This document shows, one piece after another, positions 47,231 to 63,300 of a stretch of DNA of 64,000 nucleotides. The position numbers and the translations under genes are program-made. The stretch lies in NCBI GenBank assembly GCA_947561585.1, contig CANNZV010002307.1:1-64000 (forward strand), in the 5' to 3' direction. The stretch is from Caprella mutica. Lineage: Eukaryota > Arthropoda > Malacostraca > Amphipoda > Caprellidae. Position 1 is the stretch's first letter, and the number at the start of each line of letters is the position of its first letter. The notes beneath the pieces are model-generated. The model ran no database searches and was not told the origin of the DNA. It saw only the letters and a program-made list of their open reading frames with translations.

Positions 47231-47479
47231 ATACAGCAAAGGAACTTTCTTCAGAAAAGGATCTATCTACAGCAAATGATCTATCTACAGCAAAGGATCT
47301 ATTTATAGCGGAGAATCTCTCTACCACAAAGGATTTAATACAGTAAGGGATCTTTTTGCAGCGAAGGATCAATCTACAGCAAAGGATCTATTTACAGCGA
47401 AGGATGGATCTACAGCAAAGGATCTATCTACAGCAAAGGATCTATCTACAGTCAAGGACATATTTACTGCAACGGATCT

Positions 47480-48830
47480 ATCTTCAGCAGAGGATCAATC
47501 TACAGTTAAGGATCTATCTTTAGCAAAGGATCTATCTACAGCAAAGGATCTATATAAACCCAATGATTTATCTACAACAAACGATCTATTTACAGCAGGG
47601 GAACTTTATACAGCAAAGGATCTATCTACAGCAAAGTAATCTATCTACAGCAAAGTAATCTATCTACAGTAAGGGATCTATCTACAGCAAAGAATCTATC
47701 TACACCAAAGGATCTTTCCACATTGCAGGATCTGTCAACAGCAAAGGATCTATCTACAGTAAATGATCTATCTACAGCAAAGGATCTATCTACAGCAAAG
47801 GATCTATCTACAGCAAAGGATCAATCTACAGTATCTATCTACAGCAAAGGATCTATCTACGGCAAAGGATCTATCTACGGCAAAGGATTTATTCATTTAT
47901 TTATAGCAAAGGATCTTAGATCTATTTACAGCAAAAGATCTATCTACAGTAAAAAATCTATCAACTAAAAGGATATATCTACAGCGAAGGATCTATCTAC
48001 AACAAAGAATCTATCTACAGCAAAGGATCTATTTACAGCGTAGGATGGATATACAGCAAAGGATCTATCTACAGCAAAGGATCTATTTACAGCAAAGGAT
48101 CTATCTACAGCAAAGGATCTATCTACAGCAAATGATCTATCTACAGCAAAGGATATTTCTACAGTGAAGGAGCTCTATACAGCCAAAGAAACCATTCACA
48201 GCAAAAATCTATCTACAGCAAAGTGATCTATCTACAGTAAGGGTTATATCTACAGCAAAGAATCTATCTTCAGCAAACGATCTATCTACAGCAAAGGATC
48301 TATCTACAGCAAAGGACCTATCTACAGTGAGGGATCTATCTACAGCAAATAATCTATCTACAGCAAAGTGATCTATCTACAGTAAGGGATCTATCTACAG
48401 CAAAGAATCTATCTACACCAAAGGATCTATCTACATCGAAAAATCTGTCAACAGCAAAGGATCTATCTACTGCAAAGGATCAATTTACAGCAGAAGATCT
48501 TTCTACAGCAGAGGATCTTTCAACAGAAAAGGATCTCTCTACAGCAAAGGATCTATTTACAGTATGGGATCTATCTACAACAAAGGTTTTATCTACAGTA
48601 AAGGATCTATCTACAGAAAAGGATCTACCTACAGAAAAAGATTTATCTACAGCAAAGGATCTATCTACAGCATAGGATCGATCTACAGCAAAGGATCTAT
48701 CTACAGCAAGGGATCTATCTACGGCAAAGGATCTATCTACGGCGAAGGATTTATTTATTTATTTATAGCAAAGGATCTTAGATCTATTTACAGCAAAGGA
48801 TCTATCTACAGTAAAGGATCTATCGACTAA
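47480..48830. repeat. Duplicated segment, offset 4892 (left copy)
   Basis: Matches about 52.37-53.72 kb at a shift of 4892 bp. Shared variants are CCACATTGCAGG, CTATATAAACCC, CAGCGTAGGATGG and CTACATCGAAAAATC. Confidence 0.65.
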
Positions 48831-51800
48831 AAGGATATATCTACAGTAAAGGATCTATTTACAACAAAGAATCTATCTACAGCAAAGAATCTATCTACAG
48901 TAAAGGATCTATCTACAATAAAGGATCTATCTACAGCAAAGGATCTAACTACTACAAGGGATATATCTACAGTAAAGGATCTATCTACTGCAAAGGATCT
49001 ATCTACAGCAAAGGATCCATCTACAGCAAAGGATCTATTTATAGCAGAGAATCTTTCTACCACAAAGGATTTAATACAGCAAAGGATCTTTCTTAAGCAA
49101 AGGATCTATCTACAGCAAATGATCTATCTACAGCAAAGGATCTATTTATAGCGGAGAATCTTTCTACCACAAAGGATTTAATACAGCAAAGGATCTTTCT
49201 TCAGCAAAGGATCTATCTACAGCAAAGTATCTATCTACAGCAAAGGATCTATCTACAGCAAAGGACCTATCTGGAGTAAGGGATCTATTTACAGCGAAGG
49301 ATCAATCTACAGCAAAGGATGTATCTACAGCAAAGGATCTATTTACAGCATAGGATCCATCTACAGCAAATGATCTATCTACAGTAAGGGATCTTTTGGC
49401 AGCGAAGGATGGATCTACAGCAAAGGATCTATCTACAGCAAAGGATCTATCTACAGCAAAGGATCTATCTACAGTCAAGGATATATTTACTGCAACGGAT
49501 CTATCTTCAGCAGAGGATCAATCTACAGTTAAGGATCTATCTACACCAAAGGATCTTTCCACATCGGAGGATCTGTCAACAGCAAAGGATCTATCTACAG
49601 TAAATGATCTATCTACAGCAAAGGATCTATCTACAGCAAAGGATCTATCTACAGCAAAGGATCTATCTACAGTATCTATCTACAGCAAAGGATCTATCTA
49701 CGGCAAAGGATCTATCTACGGCAAAGGATTTATTTATTTATTTATAGCAAAGGATCTTAGATCTATTTACAGCAAAAGATCTATCTACAGTAAAGGATCT
49801 ATCGACTAAAAGGATATATCTACAGCAAAGGATCTATCTACAACAAAGAATCTATCTACAGCAAAGGATCTATTTACAGCGAAGGATGGATCTACATCAA
49901 AGGATCTATCTACAGCAAAGGATCTATCTACAGCAAAGGATCTATCTACAGCAAAGGATCAATCTACAGTTAAGGATCTATCTTCAGCAAAGGATCTATC
50001 TACAGCAAAGGATCTATATAAAGCCAATGATTTATCTATAACAAAGGATCTATTTACAGCAGGGGAACTTTATACAGCAAAGGATCTATCTACAGCAAAC
50101 GATCTATCTACAGCAAAGTAATCTATCTACAGTAAGGGATCTATCTACAGCAAAGAATCTATCTACACCAAAAGATCTTTCTACATCGCAGGATCTGTCA
50201 ACAGCAAAGGATCTATCTACAGTAAATGATCTATCTACAGCAAAGGATCTATCTACAGCAAAGGATCTATCTACAGCAAAGGATCTATCTACAGTAAAGG
50301 ATCTATTTACAGCAAAGGATCTATTTACATCAAAGGATCTATCTACAGCAAAGGATCTATCTACAGCAAATGATCTATCTACAGCAAAGGATATTTCTAC
50401 AGTGAAGGAGCTCTATACAGCCAAAGAAACCATTCACAGCAAAAATCTATCTACAGCAAAGTGATCTATCTACAGTAAGGGTTATATCTACAGCAAAGAA
50501 TCTATCTTCAGCAAACGATCTATCTACAGCAAAGGATCTATCTACAGCAAAAGACCTATCTACAGTAAGGGATCTATCTACAGCAAATAATCTATCTACA
50601 GCAAAGTGATCTATCTAAAGTAAGGGATCTATCTACAGCAAAGAATCTATCCACACCAAAGGATCTATCTACAGCGAAAAATCTGTCAACAGCAAAGGAT
50701 CTATCTACTGCAAAGGATCAATTTACAGCAGAAGATCTTTCTACAGCAGAGGATCTTCCAACAGAAAAGGATCTCTCTACAGCAAAGGATCTATTTACAG
50801 TATGGGATCTATCTACAACAAAGGTTTTATCTACAGTAAAAGATCTGTCTACAGAAAAGGATCTACCTACAGAAAAGGATTTATCTACAGCAAAGGATCT
50901 ATCTACAGCAAAGGATCTATCTACAGCAAAGGATCTATCTACAGCAAAGGATCTATCTACGGCAAAAGATCTATCTACGGCGAAGGATTTATTTATTTAT
51001 TTATAGCAAAGGATCTTAGATCTATTTACAGCAAAGGATCTATTCACAGTAAAGGATCTATCGACTAAAAGGATATATCTACAGTAAAGGATCTATTTAC
51101 AACAAAGAATCTATCTACAGCAAAGAATCTATCTACAGTAAAGGATCTATCTACAATAAAGGATCTATCTACAGCAAAGGATCTAACTACTACAAGGGAT
51201 ATATCTACAGTAAAGGATCTATCTACTGCAAAGGATCTATCTACAGCAAAGGATCCATCTACAGCAAAGGATCTATTTATAGCGGAGAATCTTTCTACCA
51301 CAAAGGATTTAATACAGCAAAGGATCTTTCTTCAGCAAAGGATCTATCTACAGCAAATGATCTATCTACAGCAAAGGATCTATTTATAGCGGAGAATCTT
51401 TCTACCACAAAGGATTTAATACAGCAAAGGATCTTTCTTCAGCAAAGGATCTATCTACAGCAAAGTATCTATCTACAGCAAAGGATCTATCTACAGCAAA
51501 GGACCTATCTGGAGTAAGGGATCTATTTACAGCGAAGGATCAATCTACAGCAAAGGATGTATCAACAGCAAAGGAACTATTTACAGCATAGGATCCATCT
51601 ACAGCAAATGATCTATCTACAGTAAGGGATCTTTTGGCAGCGAAGGATCAATCTACAGCAAAGGATCTATTTACAGCGAAGGATGGATCTACAGCAAAGG
51701 ATCTATCTACAGCAAAAGATCTATCTACAGCAAAGGATCTATCTACAGTCAAGGATATATTTACTGCAACGGATCTATCTTCAGCAGAGGATCAATCTAC

Positions 51801-53699
51801 AGTTAAGGATCTATCTTCAGCAAAGGATCTAACTACAGCAAAGGATCTATATAAAGCCAATGATTTATCTACAACAAAGGATCTATTTACAGCAGGGGAA
51901 CTTTATACAGCAAAGGATCTATCTACAGCAAACGATCTATCTACAGCAAAGTAATCTATCTACAGTAAGGGATCTATCTACAGCAAAGAATCTATCTACA
52001 CCAAAGGATCTTTCTACATCGCAGGATCTATCAACAGCAAAAGATCTATCTACAGTAAATGATCTATTTACAGCAAAGGATCTATCTACAGCAAAGGTTC
52101 TATCTACAGTAAAGGATCTATCTACAGCAAAGTATCTATCTAAGACAAACGATTTATCTACAGCAAAGGAGCTATCTACAGCTAAGAATCCATCTACAGC
52201 AAAGGATCTATCTACAGTAAAGGATCTATCTACTACAAAGGATCTATCTATAGCAAAGGATCTATCTACAGCAAAGGATCTATCTACAGCAAAGGATCTA
52301 TCTACAGCAAAGGATCTATCTACAGCAAAGGATCTATCTACAGTCAAGGACATATTTACTGCAACGGATCTATCTTCAGCAGAGGATCAATCTACAGTTA
52401 AGGATCTATCTTTAGCAAAGGATCTATCTACAGCAAAGGATCTATATAAACCCAATGATTTATCTACAACAAACGATCTATTTACAGCAGGGGAACTTTA
52501 TACAGCAAAGGATCTATCTACAGCAAAGTAATCTATCTACAGCAAAGTAATCTATCTACATTAAGGGATCTATCTACAGCAAAGAATCTATCTACACCAA
52601 AGGATCTTTCCACATTGCAGGATCTGTCAACAGCAAAGGATCTATCTACAGTAAATGATCTATCTACAGCAAAGGATCTATCTACAGCAAAGGATCTATC
52701 TACAGCAAAGGATCTATCTACAGTATCTATCTACAGCAAAGGATCTATCTACGGCAAAGGATCTATCTACGGCAAAGGATTTATTTATTTATTTATAGCA
52801 AAGGATCTTAGATCTATTTACAGCAAAAGATCTATCTACAGTAAAGGATCTATCGACTAAAAGGATATATCTACAGCAAAGGATCTATCTACAACAAAGA
52901 ATCTATCTACAGCAAAGGATCTATTTACAGCGTAGGATGGATCTACAGCAAAGGATCTATCTACAGCAAAGGATCTATTTACAGCAAAGGATCTATCTAC
53001 AGCAAAGGATCTATCTACAGCAAATGATCTATCTACAGCAAAGGATATTTCTACAGTGAAGGAGCTCTATACAGCCAAAGAAACCATTCACAGCAAAAAT
53101 CTATCTACAGCAAAGTGATCTATCTACAGTAAGGGTTATATCTACAGCAAAGAATCTATCTTCAGCAAACGATCTATCTACAGCAAAGGATCTATCTACA
53201 GCAAAGGACCTATCTACAGTGAGGGATCTATCTACAGCAAATAATCTATCTACAGCAAAGTGATCTATCTACAGTAAGGGATCTATCTACAGCAAAGAAT
53301 CTATCTACACCAAAGGATCTATCTACATCGAAAAATCTGTCAACAGCAAAGGATCTATCTACTGCAAAGGATCAATTTACAGCAGAAGATCTTTCTACAG
53401 CAGAGGATCTTTCAACAGAAAAGAATCTCTCTACAGCAAAGGATCTATTTACAGTATGGGATCTATCTACAACAAAGGTTTTATCTACAGTAAAGGATCT
53501 ATCTACAGAAAAGGATCTACCTACAGAAAAGGATTTATCTACAGCAAAGGATCTATCTACAGCAAAGGATCGATCTACAGCAAAGGATCTATCTACAGCA
53601 AAGGATCTATCTACGGCAAAGGATCTATCTACGGCGAAGGATTTATTTATCTATTTATAGCAAAGGATCTTAGATCTATTTACAGCAAAAGATCTATCT

Positions 53700-56600
53700 A
53701 CAGTAAAGGATCTATCGACTAAAAGGATATATCTACAGCAAAGGATCTATCTACAACAAAGAATCTATCTACAGCAAAGGATCTATTTACAGCGAAGGAT
53801 GGATCTACAGCAAAGGATCTATCTACAGCAAAGGATCTATCTACAGCAAAGGATCTATCTACAGTCAAGGATATATTTACTGCAACGGATCTATCTTCAG
53901 CAGAGGATCAATCTACAGTTAAGGATCTATCTTCAGCAAAGGATCTATCTACAGCAAAGGATCTATATAAAGCCAATGATTTATCTATAACAAAGGATCT
54001 ATTTACAGCAGGGGAACTTTATACAGCAAAGGATCTATCTACAGCAAACGATCTATCTACAGCAAAGTAATCTATCTACAGTGAGGGATCTATCTACAGC
54101 AAAGAATCTATCTACACCAAAGGATCTTTCTACAGCAAAGGATCTATCTACAGTAAAGGATCTATTTACAGCAAAGGATCTATTTACAGTAAAGGATCTA
54201 TCTACAGCAAAGTATCTATCTAAGACAAACGTTTTATCTACAGCAAAGGAGCTATCTACAGCTAAGGATCCATCTACAGCAAAGGATCTATCAACAGTAA
54301 AGGATCTATCTACTGCAAAGGATCTATATATAGCAAAGGATCTATCTACAGCAAAGGATCTATTTACAGCAAAGGATCTATCTACAGCAAAGGATCTATC
54401 TACAGCAAATGATCTATCTACAGCAAAGGATATTTCTACAGTGAAGGAGCTCTATACAGCCAAAGAAACCATTCACAGCATTAATCTATCTACAGCAAAG
54501 TGATCTATCAACAGTAAGGGTTATATCTACAGCAAAGAATCTGTCTTCAGCAAACGATCTATCTACAGCAAAGGATCTATCTACAGCAAAGGACCTATCT
54601 ACAGTAAGGGATCTATCTACAGCAAATAATCTATCTACAGCAAAGTGATCTATATACAGTAAGGGATCTATCTACAGCAAAGAATCTATCTACACCAAAG
54701 GATCTATCTACAGCGAAAAATCTGTCAACAGCAAAGGATCTATCTACTGCAAAGGATCAATTTACAGCAGAAGATCTTTCTACAGCAGAGGATCTTTCAA
54801 CAGAAAAGGATCTCTATACAGCAAAGGATCTATTTACAGTATGGGATCTATCTACAACAAAGGTTTTATCTACAGTAAAGGATCTATCTACAGAAAATGA
54901 TCTACCTACAGAAAAGGATTTATCTACAGCAAAGGATCTATCTACAGCAAAGGATCTATCTACAGCAAAGGATCTATCTACAGCAAAGGATCTATCTACG
55001 GCAAAGGATCTATCTACGGCGAAGGATTTATTTATTTATTTATAGCAAAGGATCTTAGATCTATTTACAGCAAAGGATCTATCTACAGTAAAGGATCTAT
55101 CGACTAAAAGGATATATCTACAGTAAAGCATCTATTTACAACAAAGAATCTATCTACAGCAAAGAATCTATCTACAGTAAAGGATCTATCTACAATAAAG
55201 GATCTATCTACAGCAAAGGATCTAACTACTACAAGGGATATATCTAAAGTAAAGGATCTATCTACTGCAAAGGATCTATCTACAGCAAAGGATCCATCTA
55301 CAGCAAAGGATCTATTTATAGCGGAGAATCTTTCTACCACAAAGGATTTAATACAGCAAAGGATCTTTCTTCAGCAAAGGATCTATCTACAGCAAATGAT
55401 CTATCTACAGCAAAGGATCTATTTAAAGCGGAGAATCTTTCTACCACAAAGGATTTAATACAGCAAAGGATCTTTCTTCAGCAAAGGATCTATCTACAGC
55501 AAAGTATCTATCTACAGCAAAGGATCTATCTACAGCAAAGGACCTATCTGGAGTAGGGGATCTATTTACAGCGAAGGATCAATCTACAGCAAAGGATGTA
55601 TCTACAGCAAAGGATCTATTTACAGCATAGGATCCATCTACAGCAAATGATCTATCTACAGTAAGGGATCTTTTGGCAGCGAAGGATCAATCTACAGCAA
55701 AGTATCTATTTACAGCGAAGGATGGATCTACAGCAAAGGATCTATCTACAGCAAAGGATCTATCTACAGCAAAGGATCTATCTACAGTCAAGGATATATT
55801 TACTGCAACGGATCTATCTTCAGCAGAGGATCAATCTACAGTTAAGGATCTATCTTCAGCAAAGGATCTAACTACAGCAAAGGATCTATATAAAGCCAAT
55901 GATTTATCTACAACAAAGGATCTATTTACAGCAGGGGAACTTTATACAGCAAAGGATCTATCTACAGCAAACGATCTATCTACAGCAAAGTAATCTATCT
56001 ACAGTAAGGGATCTATCTACAGCAAAGAATCTATCTACACCAAAGGATCTTTCTACATCGCAGGATCTGTCAACAGCAGAAGATCTATCTACAGTAAATG
56101 ATCTATTTACAGCAAAAGATCTATCTACAGCAAAGGTTCTATCTTTAGTAAAGGATCTATCTACAGCAAAGTATCTATCTAAGACAAACGATTTATCTAC
56201 AGCAAAGGAGCTATCTACAGCTAAGAATCCATCTACAGCAAAGGATCTATCTACAGTAAAGGATCTATCTACTACAAAGGATCCATCTATAGCAAAGGAT
56301 CTATCTACAGCAAAGGATCTATCTACAGCAAAGGATCTATCTACAGCAAATGATCAATCTACAGCAAAGGATATTTCTACAGTGAAGGAGCTCTATACAG
56401 CCAAAGAATCCATTCACAACAAAAATCTGTCTACAGCAAAGTGATCTATCTATAGTAAGGGATATATCTACAGCAACGAATCAATCTTCAGCAAACAATC
56501 TATCTACAGCAAAGGATCTATCTACAGCAAAGGACCTATCTACAGCAAAGGACCTATCTACAGCAAATAATCTATCTACAGCAAAGTGATCTATCTACAG

Positions 56601-59600
56601 TAAGGGATCTATCTACAGCAAAGAATCTATCTACAGTAAAGGATCTATCTACAGTAAAGGATCTATCTACAGCAAAGGATCTACCTACAGTAAAGGATCT
56701 ATCGACTAAAAGGATATATCTACAGCAGAGGATCTTTCTACAACAAAGAATCTATCTACAGCAAAGAATCTATCTACAGTAAAGGATCTATCTACAGTAA
56801 AGGATCTATCAACAGCAAAGGATCTATCTACAGCAAAGGATCTAACTACTACAAGGGATATATCTACAGTAAAGGATCTATCAACAGCAAAGGATCTATC
56901 TACAGCAAAGGATCCATCTACAGCAAAGGATCTTTTTATAGGGGAGAATCTCTCTACCACAAAGGATTTAATACAGCAAAGGATCTAACTACTACAAGGG
57001 ATATATCTACAGTAAAGGATCTATCTACTACAAAGGATCTATCTATAGCAAAGGATCTATCTACAGCAAAGGATCTATCTACAGCAAAGGATCTATCTAC
57101 AGCAAAGGATCTATCTACAGCAAATGATCAATCTACAGCAAAGGATATTTCTACAGTGAAGGAGCTCTATACAACCAAAAAATCCATTCACAGCAAAAAT
57201 ATATCTACAGCAAAGTGATCTATCTACAGTAAGGGATATATCTACAGCAAAGAATCTATCTTCAGCAAACGATCTATCTACAGCAAAGGATCTATCTACA
57301 GCAAAGGACTTATCTACAGTAAGGGATCTATCTACAGCAAATAATCTATCTACAGCAAAGTGATCTATCTACAGTAAGGGATCTATCTACAGCAAAGAAT
57401 CTATCTACATCAAAGGATCTATCTACAGCGAAAAATCTGTCAACAGCAAAGGATCTATCTACTGCAAAGGATCAATTTACAGCAAAAGATCTTTCTACAG
57501 CAGAGAATCTTTCTACAGAAAAGGATCTCTCCACAGCAAAGGATCTATTTACAGTATGGGATCTATCTACAACAAAGTTTTTATCTACAGTAAAGGATCT
57601 ATCTACAGAAAAGGATCAATCTACAGAAAAGGATTTATCTACAGCAAAGGATCTATCTACAGCAAAGGATCTATCTACGGCAAAGGATCTATCTACGGCG
57701 AAGGATTTATTTTTTTTATTTATAGAAACGGATCTTAGATCTATTTACAGGAAAGGATCTACCTACAGTAAAGGATCTATCGACTAAAAGGATATATATA
57801 CAGCAAAGGATCTATCCACAACAAAGAATCTATCTACAGCAAAGAATCTATCTACAGTAAAGGATCTATCTAGAGTAAAGGATCTATCTACAGCAAAGGA
57901 TCTATCTACAGCAAAGGTTCTAACTACTACAAGGGATATATCTACAGTAAAGGATCTATCAACAGCAAAGGATCTATCTACAGCAAAGGATCCATCTACA
58001 GCAAAGGATCTATTTATAGCGGAGAATCTTTCTACCACAAAGGATTAAATACAGTAAGGGATCTTTTTGCAGCGAAGGATCAATCTACAGCAAAGGATCT
58101 ATTTACAGCGAAGGATGGATCAACAGCAAAGGATCTATCTACAGCAAAGGATCTTTCTTCAGAAAAGGATCTATCTACAGCAAATGATCTATCTACAGCA
58201 AAGGATCTATTTATAGCGGAGAATCTTTCTAGCACAAAGGATTAAATACAGTAAGGGATCTTTTTGCAGCGAAGGATCAATCTACAGCAAAGGATCTATT
58301 TACAGCGAAGGATGGATCTACAGCAAAGGATCTATCTACAGCAAAGGATCTATCTACAGCAAAGGATCTATCTACAGTCAAGGATATATTTACTGCAACG
58401 GATCTATCTTCAGCAGAGGATCAATCTACAGTTAAGGATCTATCTTCAGCAAAGGATCTATCTACAGCAAAGAATCTATCTACACCAAAGGATCTTTCTA
58501 CATCGCAGGATCTGTCAACAGCAAAAGATCTATCTACAGTAAATGATCTATCTACAGCAAAGTATCTATCTAAGACAAACGATTTATCTACAGCAAAGGA
58601 GCTATCTACAGCTAAGAATCCATCTACAGCAAAGGATCTATCTACAGTAAAGGATCTATCTACTGCAAAGGATCTATCTATAGCAAAGGATCTATCTACA
58701 GCAAAGGATCTATCTACAGCAAAGGATCTATCTACAGCAAATAATCAATCTACAGCAAAGGATATTTCTACAGTGAAGGAGCTCTATACAACCAAAAAAT
58801 CCATTCACAGCAAAAATATATCTACAGCAAAGTGATCTATCTACAGTAAGGGATATATCTACAGCAAAGAATCTATCTTCAGCAAACGATCTATCTACAG
58901 CAAAGGATCTATCTACAGCAAAGGACCTATCTACAGTAAGGGATCTATCTACAGCAAATAATCTATCTACAGCAAAGTGATCTATCTACAGTAAGGGATC
59001 TATCTACAGCAAAGAATCTATCTACATCAAAGGATCTATCTACAGCGAAAAATCTGTCAACAGCAAAGGATCTATCTACTGCAAAGGATCAATTTACAGC
59101 AAAAGATCTTTCTACAGCAGAGAATCTTTCTACAGAAAAGGATCTCTCTACAGCAAAGGATCTATTTACAGTATGAGATCTATCTACAACAAAGGTTTTA
59201 TCTACAGTAAAGGATCTATCTACAGAAAAGGATCTATCTACAGCAAAGGATCTATCTAAGGCAAAGGATCTATCTACGGCGAAGGATTTATTTATTTATT
59301 TATAGAAAAGGATCTTAGATCTATTTACAGCAAAGGATCTACCTACAGTAAAGGATCTATCGACTAAAAGGATATATATACAGCAAAGGATCTATCCACA
59401 ACAAAGAATCTATCTACAGCAAAGAATCTATCTACAGTAAAGGATCTATTTAGAGTAAAGGATCTATCTACAGCAAAGGATCTATCTACAGCAAAGGATC
59501 TAACTACTACAAGGGATATATCTACAGTAAAGGATCTATCAACAGCAAAGGATCTATCTACAGCAAAGGATCCATCTACAGCAAAGGATCTATTTATAGC

Positions 59601-60380
59601 GGAGAATCTTTCTACCACAAAGGATTAAATACAGTAAGGGATCTTTTTGCAGCGAAGGATCAATTTACAGAAAAGGATTTATCTACAGCAAAGGATCTAT
59701 CTACAGCAAAGGATCTATCTAAGGCAAAGGATCTATCTACGGCGAAGGATTTATTTATTTATTTATAGAAAAGGATCTTAGATCTATTTACAGCAAAGGA
59801 TCTACCTACAGTAAAGGATCTATCGACTAAAAGGATATATATACAGCAAAGGATCTATCCACAACAAAGAATCTATCTACAGCAAAGAATCTATCTACAG
59901 TAAAGGATCTATTTAGAGTAAAGGATCTATCTACAGCAAAGGATCTATCTACAGCAAAGGATCTAACTACTACAAGGGATATATCTACAGTAAAGGATCT
60001 ATCAACAGCAAAGGATCTATCTACAGCAAAGGATCCATCTACAGCAAAGGATCTATTTATAGCGGAGAATCTTTCTACCACAAAGGATTAAATACAGTAA
60101 GGGATCTTTTTGCAGCGAAGGATCAATCTACAGCAAAGGATCTATTTACAACAAAGAATCTATCTACAGCAAAGAATCTATCTACAGTAAAGGATCTATC
60201 TAGTGTAAAGGATCTATCTACAGCAAAGGATCTATCTACAGCAAAGGATCTAACTACTACAAGGGATATATCTACAGTAAAGGATCTATCAACAGCAAAG
60301 GATCTATCTACAGCAAAGGATCCATCTACAGCAAAGGATCTATTTATAGCGGAGAATCTTTCTACCACAAAGGATTTAAT
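53700..60380. repeat. Duplicated segment, offset 13148 (right copy)
   Basis: Right-hand partner of 40.55-47.23 kb. The left limit is between the TTTA marker at about 53640 (CGGCGAAGG here, CGGCAAAAG in the other copy) and 53700. The right limit is between 60291 and 60389, where the sequence changes to match the 2.7-kb region. Confidence 0.85.
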
Positions 60381-63300
60381 ACAGCAAAGGATCTTTCTTC
60401 AGAAAAGGATCTATCTACAGCAAATGATCTATCTACAGCAAAGGATCTATTTATAGCGGAGAATCTTTCTACCACAAAGGATTTAATACAGTAAGGGATC
60501 TTTTTGCAGCGAAGGATCAATCTACAGCAAAGGATCTATTTACAGCGAAGGATGGATCTACAGCAAAGGATCTATCTACAGCAAAGGATCTATCTACAGT
60601 CAAGGACATATTTACTGCAACGGATCTATCTTCAGCAGAGGATCAATCTATAGTTAAGGATCTATCTTTAGCAAAGGATCTATCTACAGCAAAGGATCTA
60701 TATTAACCCAATGATTTATCTACAACAAACGATCTATTTACAGCAGGGGAACTTTATACAGCAAAGGATCTATCTACAGCAAAGTAATCTATCTACAGCA
60801 AAGTAATCTATCTACAGTAAGGGATCTATCTACAGCAAAGAATCTATCTACACCAAAGGATCTTTCCACATCGCAGGATCTGTCAACAGCAAAGGATCTA
60901 TCTACAGTAAATGATCTATCTACAGCAAAGGATCTATCTACAGCAAAGGATCTATCTACAGCTAAGGATCTATCTACAGTATCTATCTACAGCAAAGGAT
61001 CTATCTACGGCAAATAATCTATCTACGGCAAAAGATTTATTTATTTATTTATAGCAAAGGATCTTAGATCTATTTACAAAAAAAGATCTATCTACAGTAA
61101 AGGATCTATCGACTAAAAGGATATATCTACAGCAAAGGATCTATCTACAACAAAGAATCTATCTACAGCAAAGGATCTATTTACAGCGAAGGATGGATCT
61201 ACAGCAAAGGATCTATCTACAGCAAAGGATCTATCTACAGCAAAGGATCTATCTACAGTCAAGGATATATTTACTGCAACGGATCTATCTTCAGCAGAGG
61301 ATCAATCTACAGTTAAGGATCTATCTTCAGCAAAGGATCTATCTACAGCAAAGGATCTATATAAAGCCAATGATTTATTTATAACAAAGGATCTATTTAC
61401 AGCAGGGGAACTTTATACAGCAAAGGATCTATCTACAGCAAACGATCTATCTACAGCAAAGTAATCTATCTACAGTGAGGGATCTATCTACAGCAAAGAA
61501 TCTATCTACACCAAAGGATCTTTCTACAACAAAGGATCTATCTACAGTAAAGGATCTATTTACAGCAAAGGATCTATTTACAGTAAAGGATCTATCTACA
61601 GCAAAGTATCTATCTAAGACAAACGTTTTATCTACAGCAAAGGAGCTATCTACAGCTAATGATCCATCTACAGCAAAGGATCTATCTACAGTAAAGGATC
61701 TATCTACTGCAAAGGATCTATATATAGCAAAGGATCTATCTACAGCAAAGGATCTATTTACAGCAAAGGATCTATCTACAGCAAATGATCTATCTACAGC
61801 AAAGGATATTTCTACAGTGAAGGAGCTCTATACAGCCAAAGAAACCATTCACAGCAAAAATCTATCTACTGCAAAGGATCAATTTACAGCAAAAGATCTT
61901 TCTACAGCAGAGGATCTTTCTACAGAAAAGGATCTCTCTAAAGCAAAGGATCTATTTACAGTATGGGATCTATCTACAACGAAGGTTTTATCTACAGTAA
62001 AGGATCTATCTACAGAAAAGGATCTATCTACAGAAAAGGATTTATCTACAGCAAAAGATCTATCTACAGCAAAGGATCTATCTACAGCAAAGGATCTATC
62101 TACGGCAAAGGATCTATCTACGGCAAAGGATCTATCTACGGCAAAGGATTTATTTATTTATTTATAGCAAAGGATCTTAGATCTATTTACCGCAAAGGAT
62201 CTATCTACAGTAAAGGATCTATCGACTAAAAGGATATATCTACAGCAAAGGATCTATCTACAACAAAGAATCTATCTACAACAAACGATTTATCTACAGA
62301 AAAGGATCTATCTACAGCTAAGGATCCATCTACAGCAAAAGATCTATCTACAGTAAAGAATCTATCTACTGCGAAGGATCTATCTACAGCAAAGGATCTA
62401 TCTACAGCAAAGGATCTATCTACAGCAAAGGATCTCTCTAAGACAAACGATTTATCTACAGCAAAGGAGCAATCTACAGCTAAGGATCCATCTACAGCAA
62501 AGGATCTATCTACAGTAAAGGATCTATCTACTACAAAGGATCTATCTATAGCAAAGGATCTATCTACAGCAAAGGATCTATCTACAGCAAAGGATCTATC
62601 TACAGCAAATGATCAATCTACAGCAAAGGATATTTCTACAGTGAAGGAGCTCTATACAACCAAAGAATCCATTCACAGCAAAAATATATCTACAGCAAAG
62701 TGATCTATCTACAGTAAGGGATATATCTACAGCAAAGAATCTATTTTCAGCAAACGATCTATCTACAGCAAAGGATCTATCTACAGCAAAGGACCTATCT
62801 ACAGTAAGGGATCTATCTACAGCAAATAATCTATCTACAGCAAAGTGATCTATCTACAGTAAGGGATCTATCTACAGCAAAGAATCTATCTACATCAAAG
62901 GATCTATCTACAGCGAAAAATCTGTCAACAGCAAAGGATCTATCTACTGCAAAGGATCAATTTACATCAAAAGATCTTTCTACAGCAGAGGATCTTTCTA
63001 CAGAAAAGGATCTCTCTAAAGCAAAGGATCTATTTACAGTATGGGATCTATCTACAACAAAGGTTTTTTCAACAGTAAAGGATCTATCTACAGAAAAGGA
63101 TCAATCTACAGAAAAGGATTTATCTACAGCAAAGGATCTATTTACAGCAAAGGATCTATCTACGGCAAAGGATCTATCTACGGCGAAGGATTTATTTATT
63201 TATTTATAGCAAAGGATCTTAGATCTATTTACAGCAAAGGATCTACCTACAGTAAAGGATCTATCGACTAAAAGGATATATCTACAGAAAAGGATCAATC

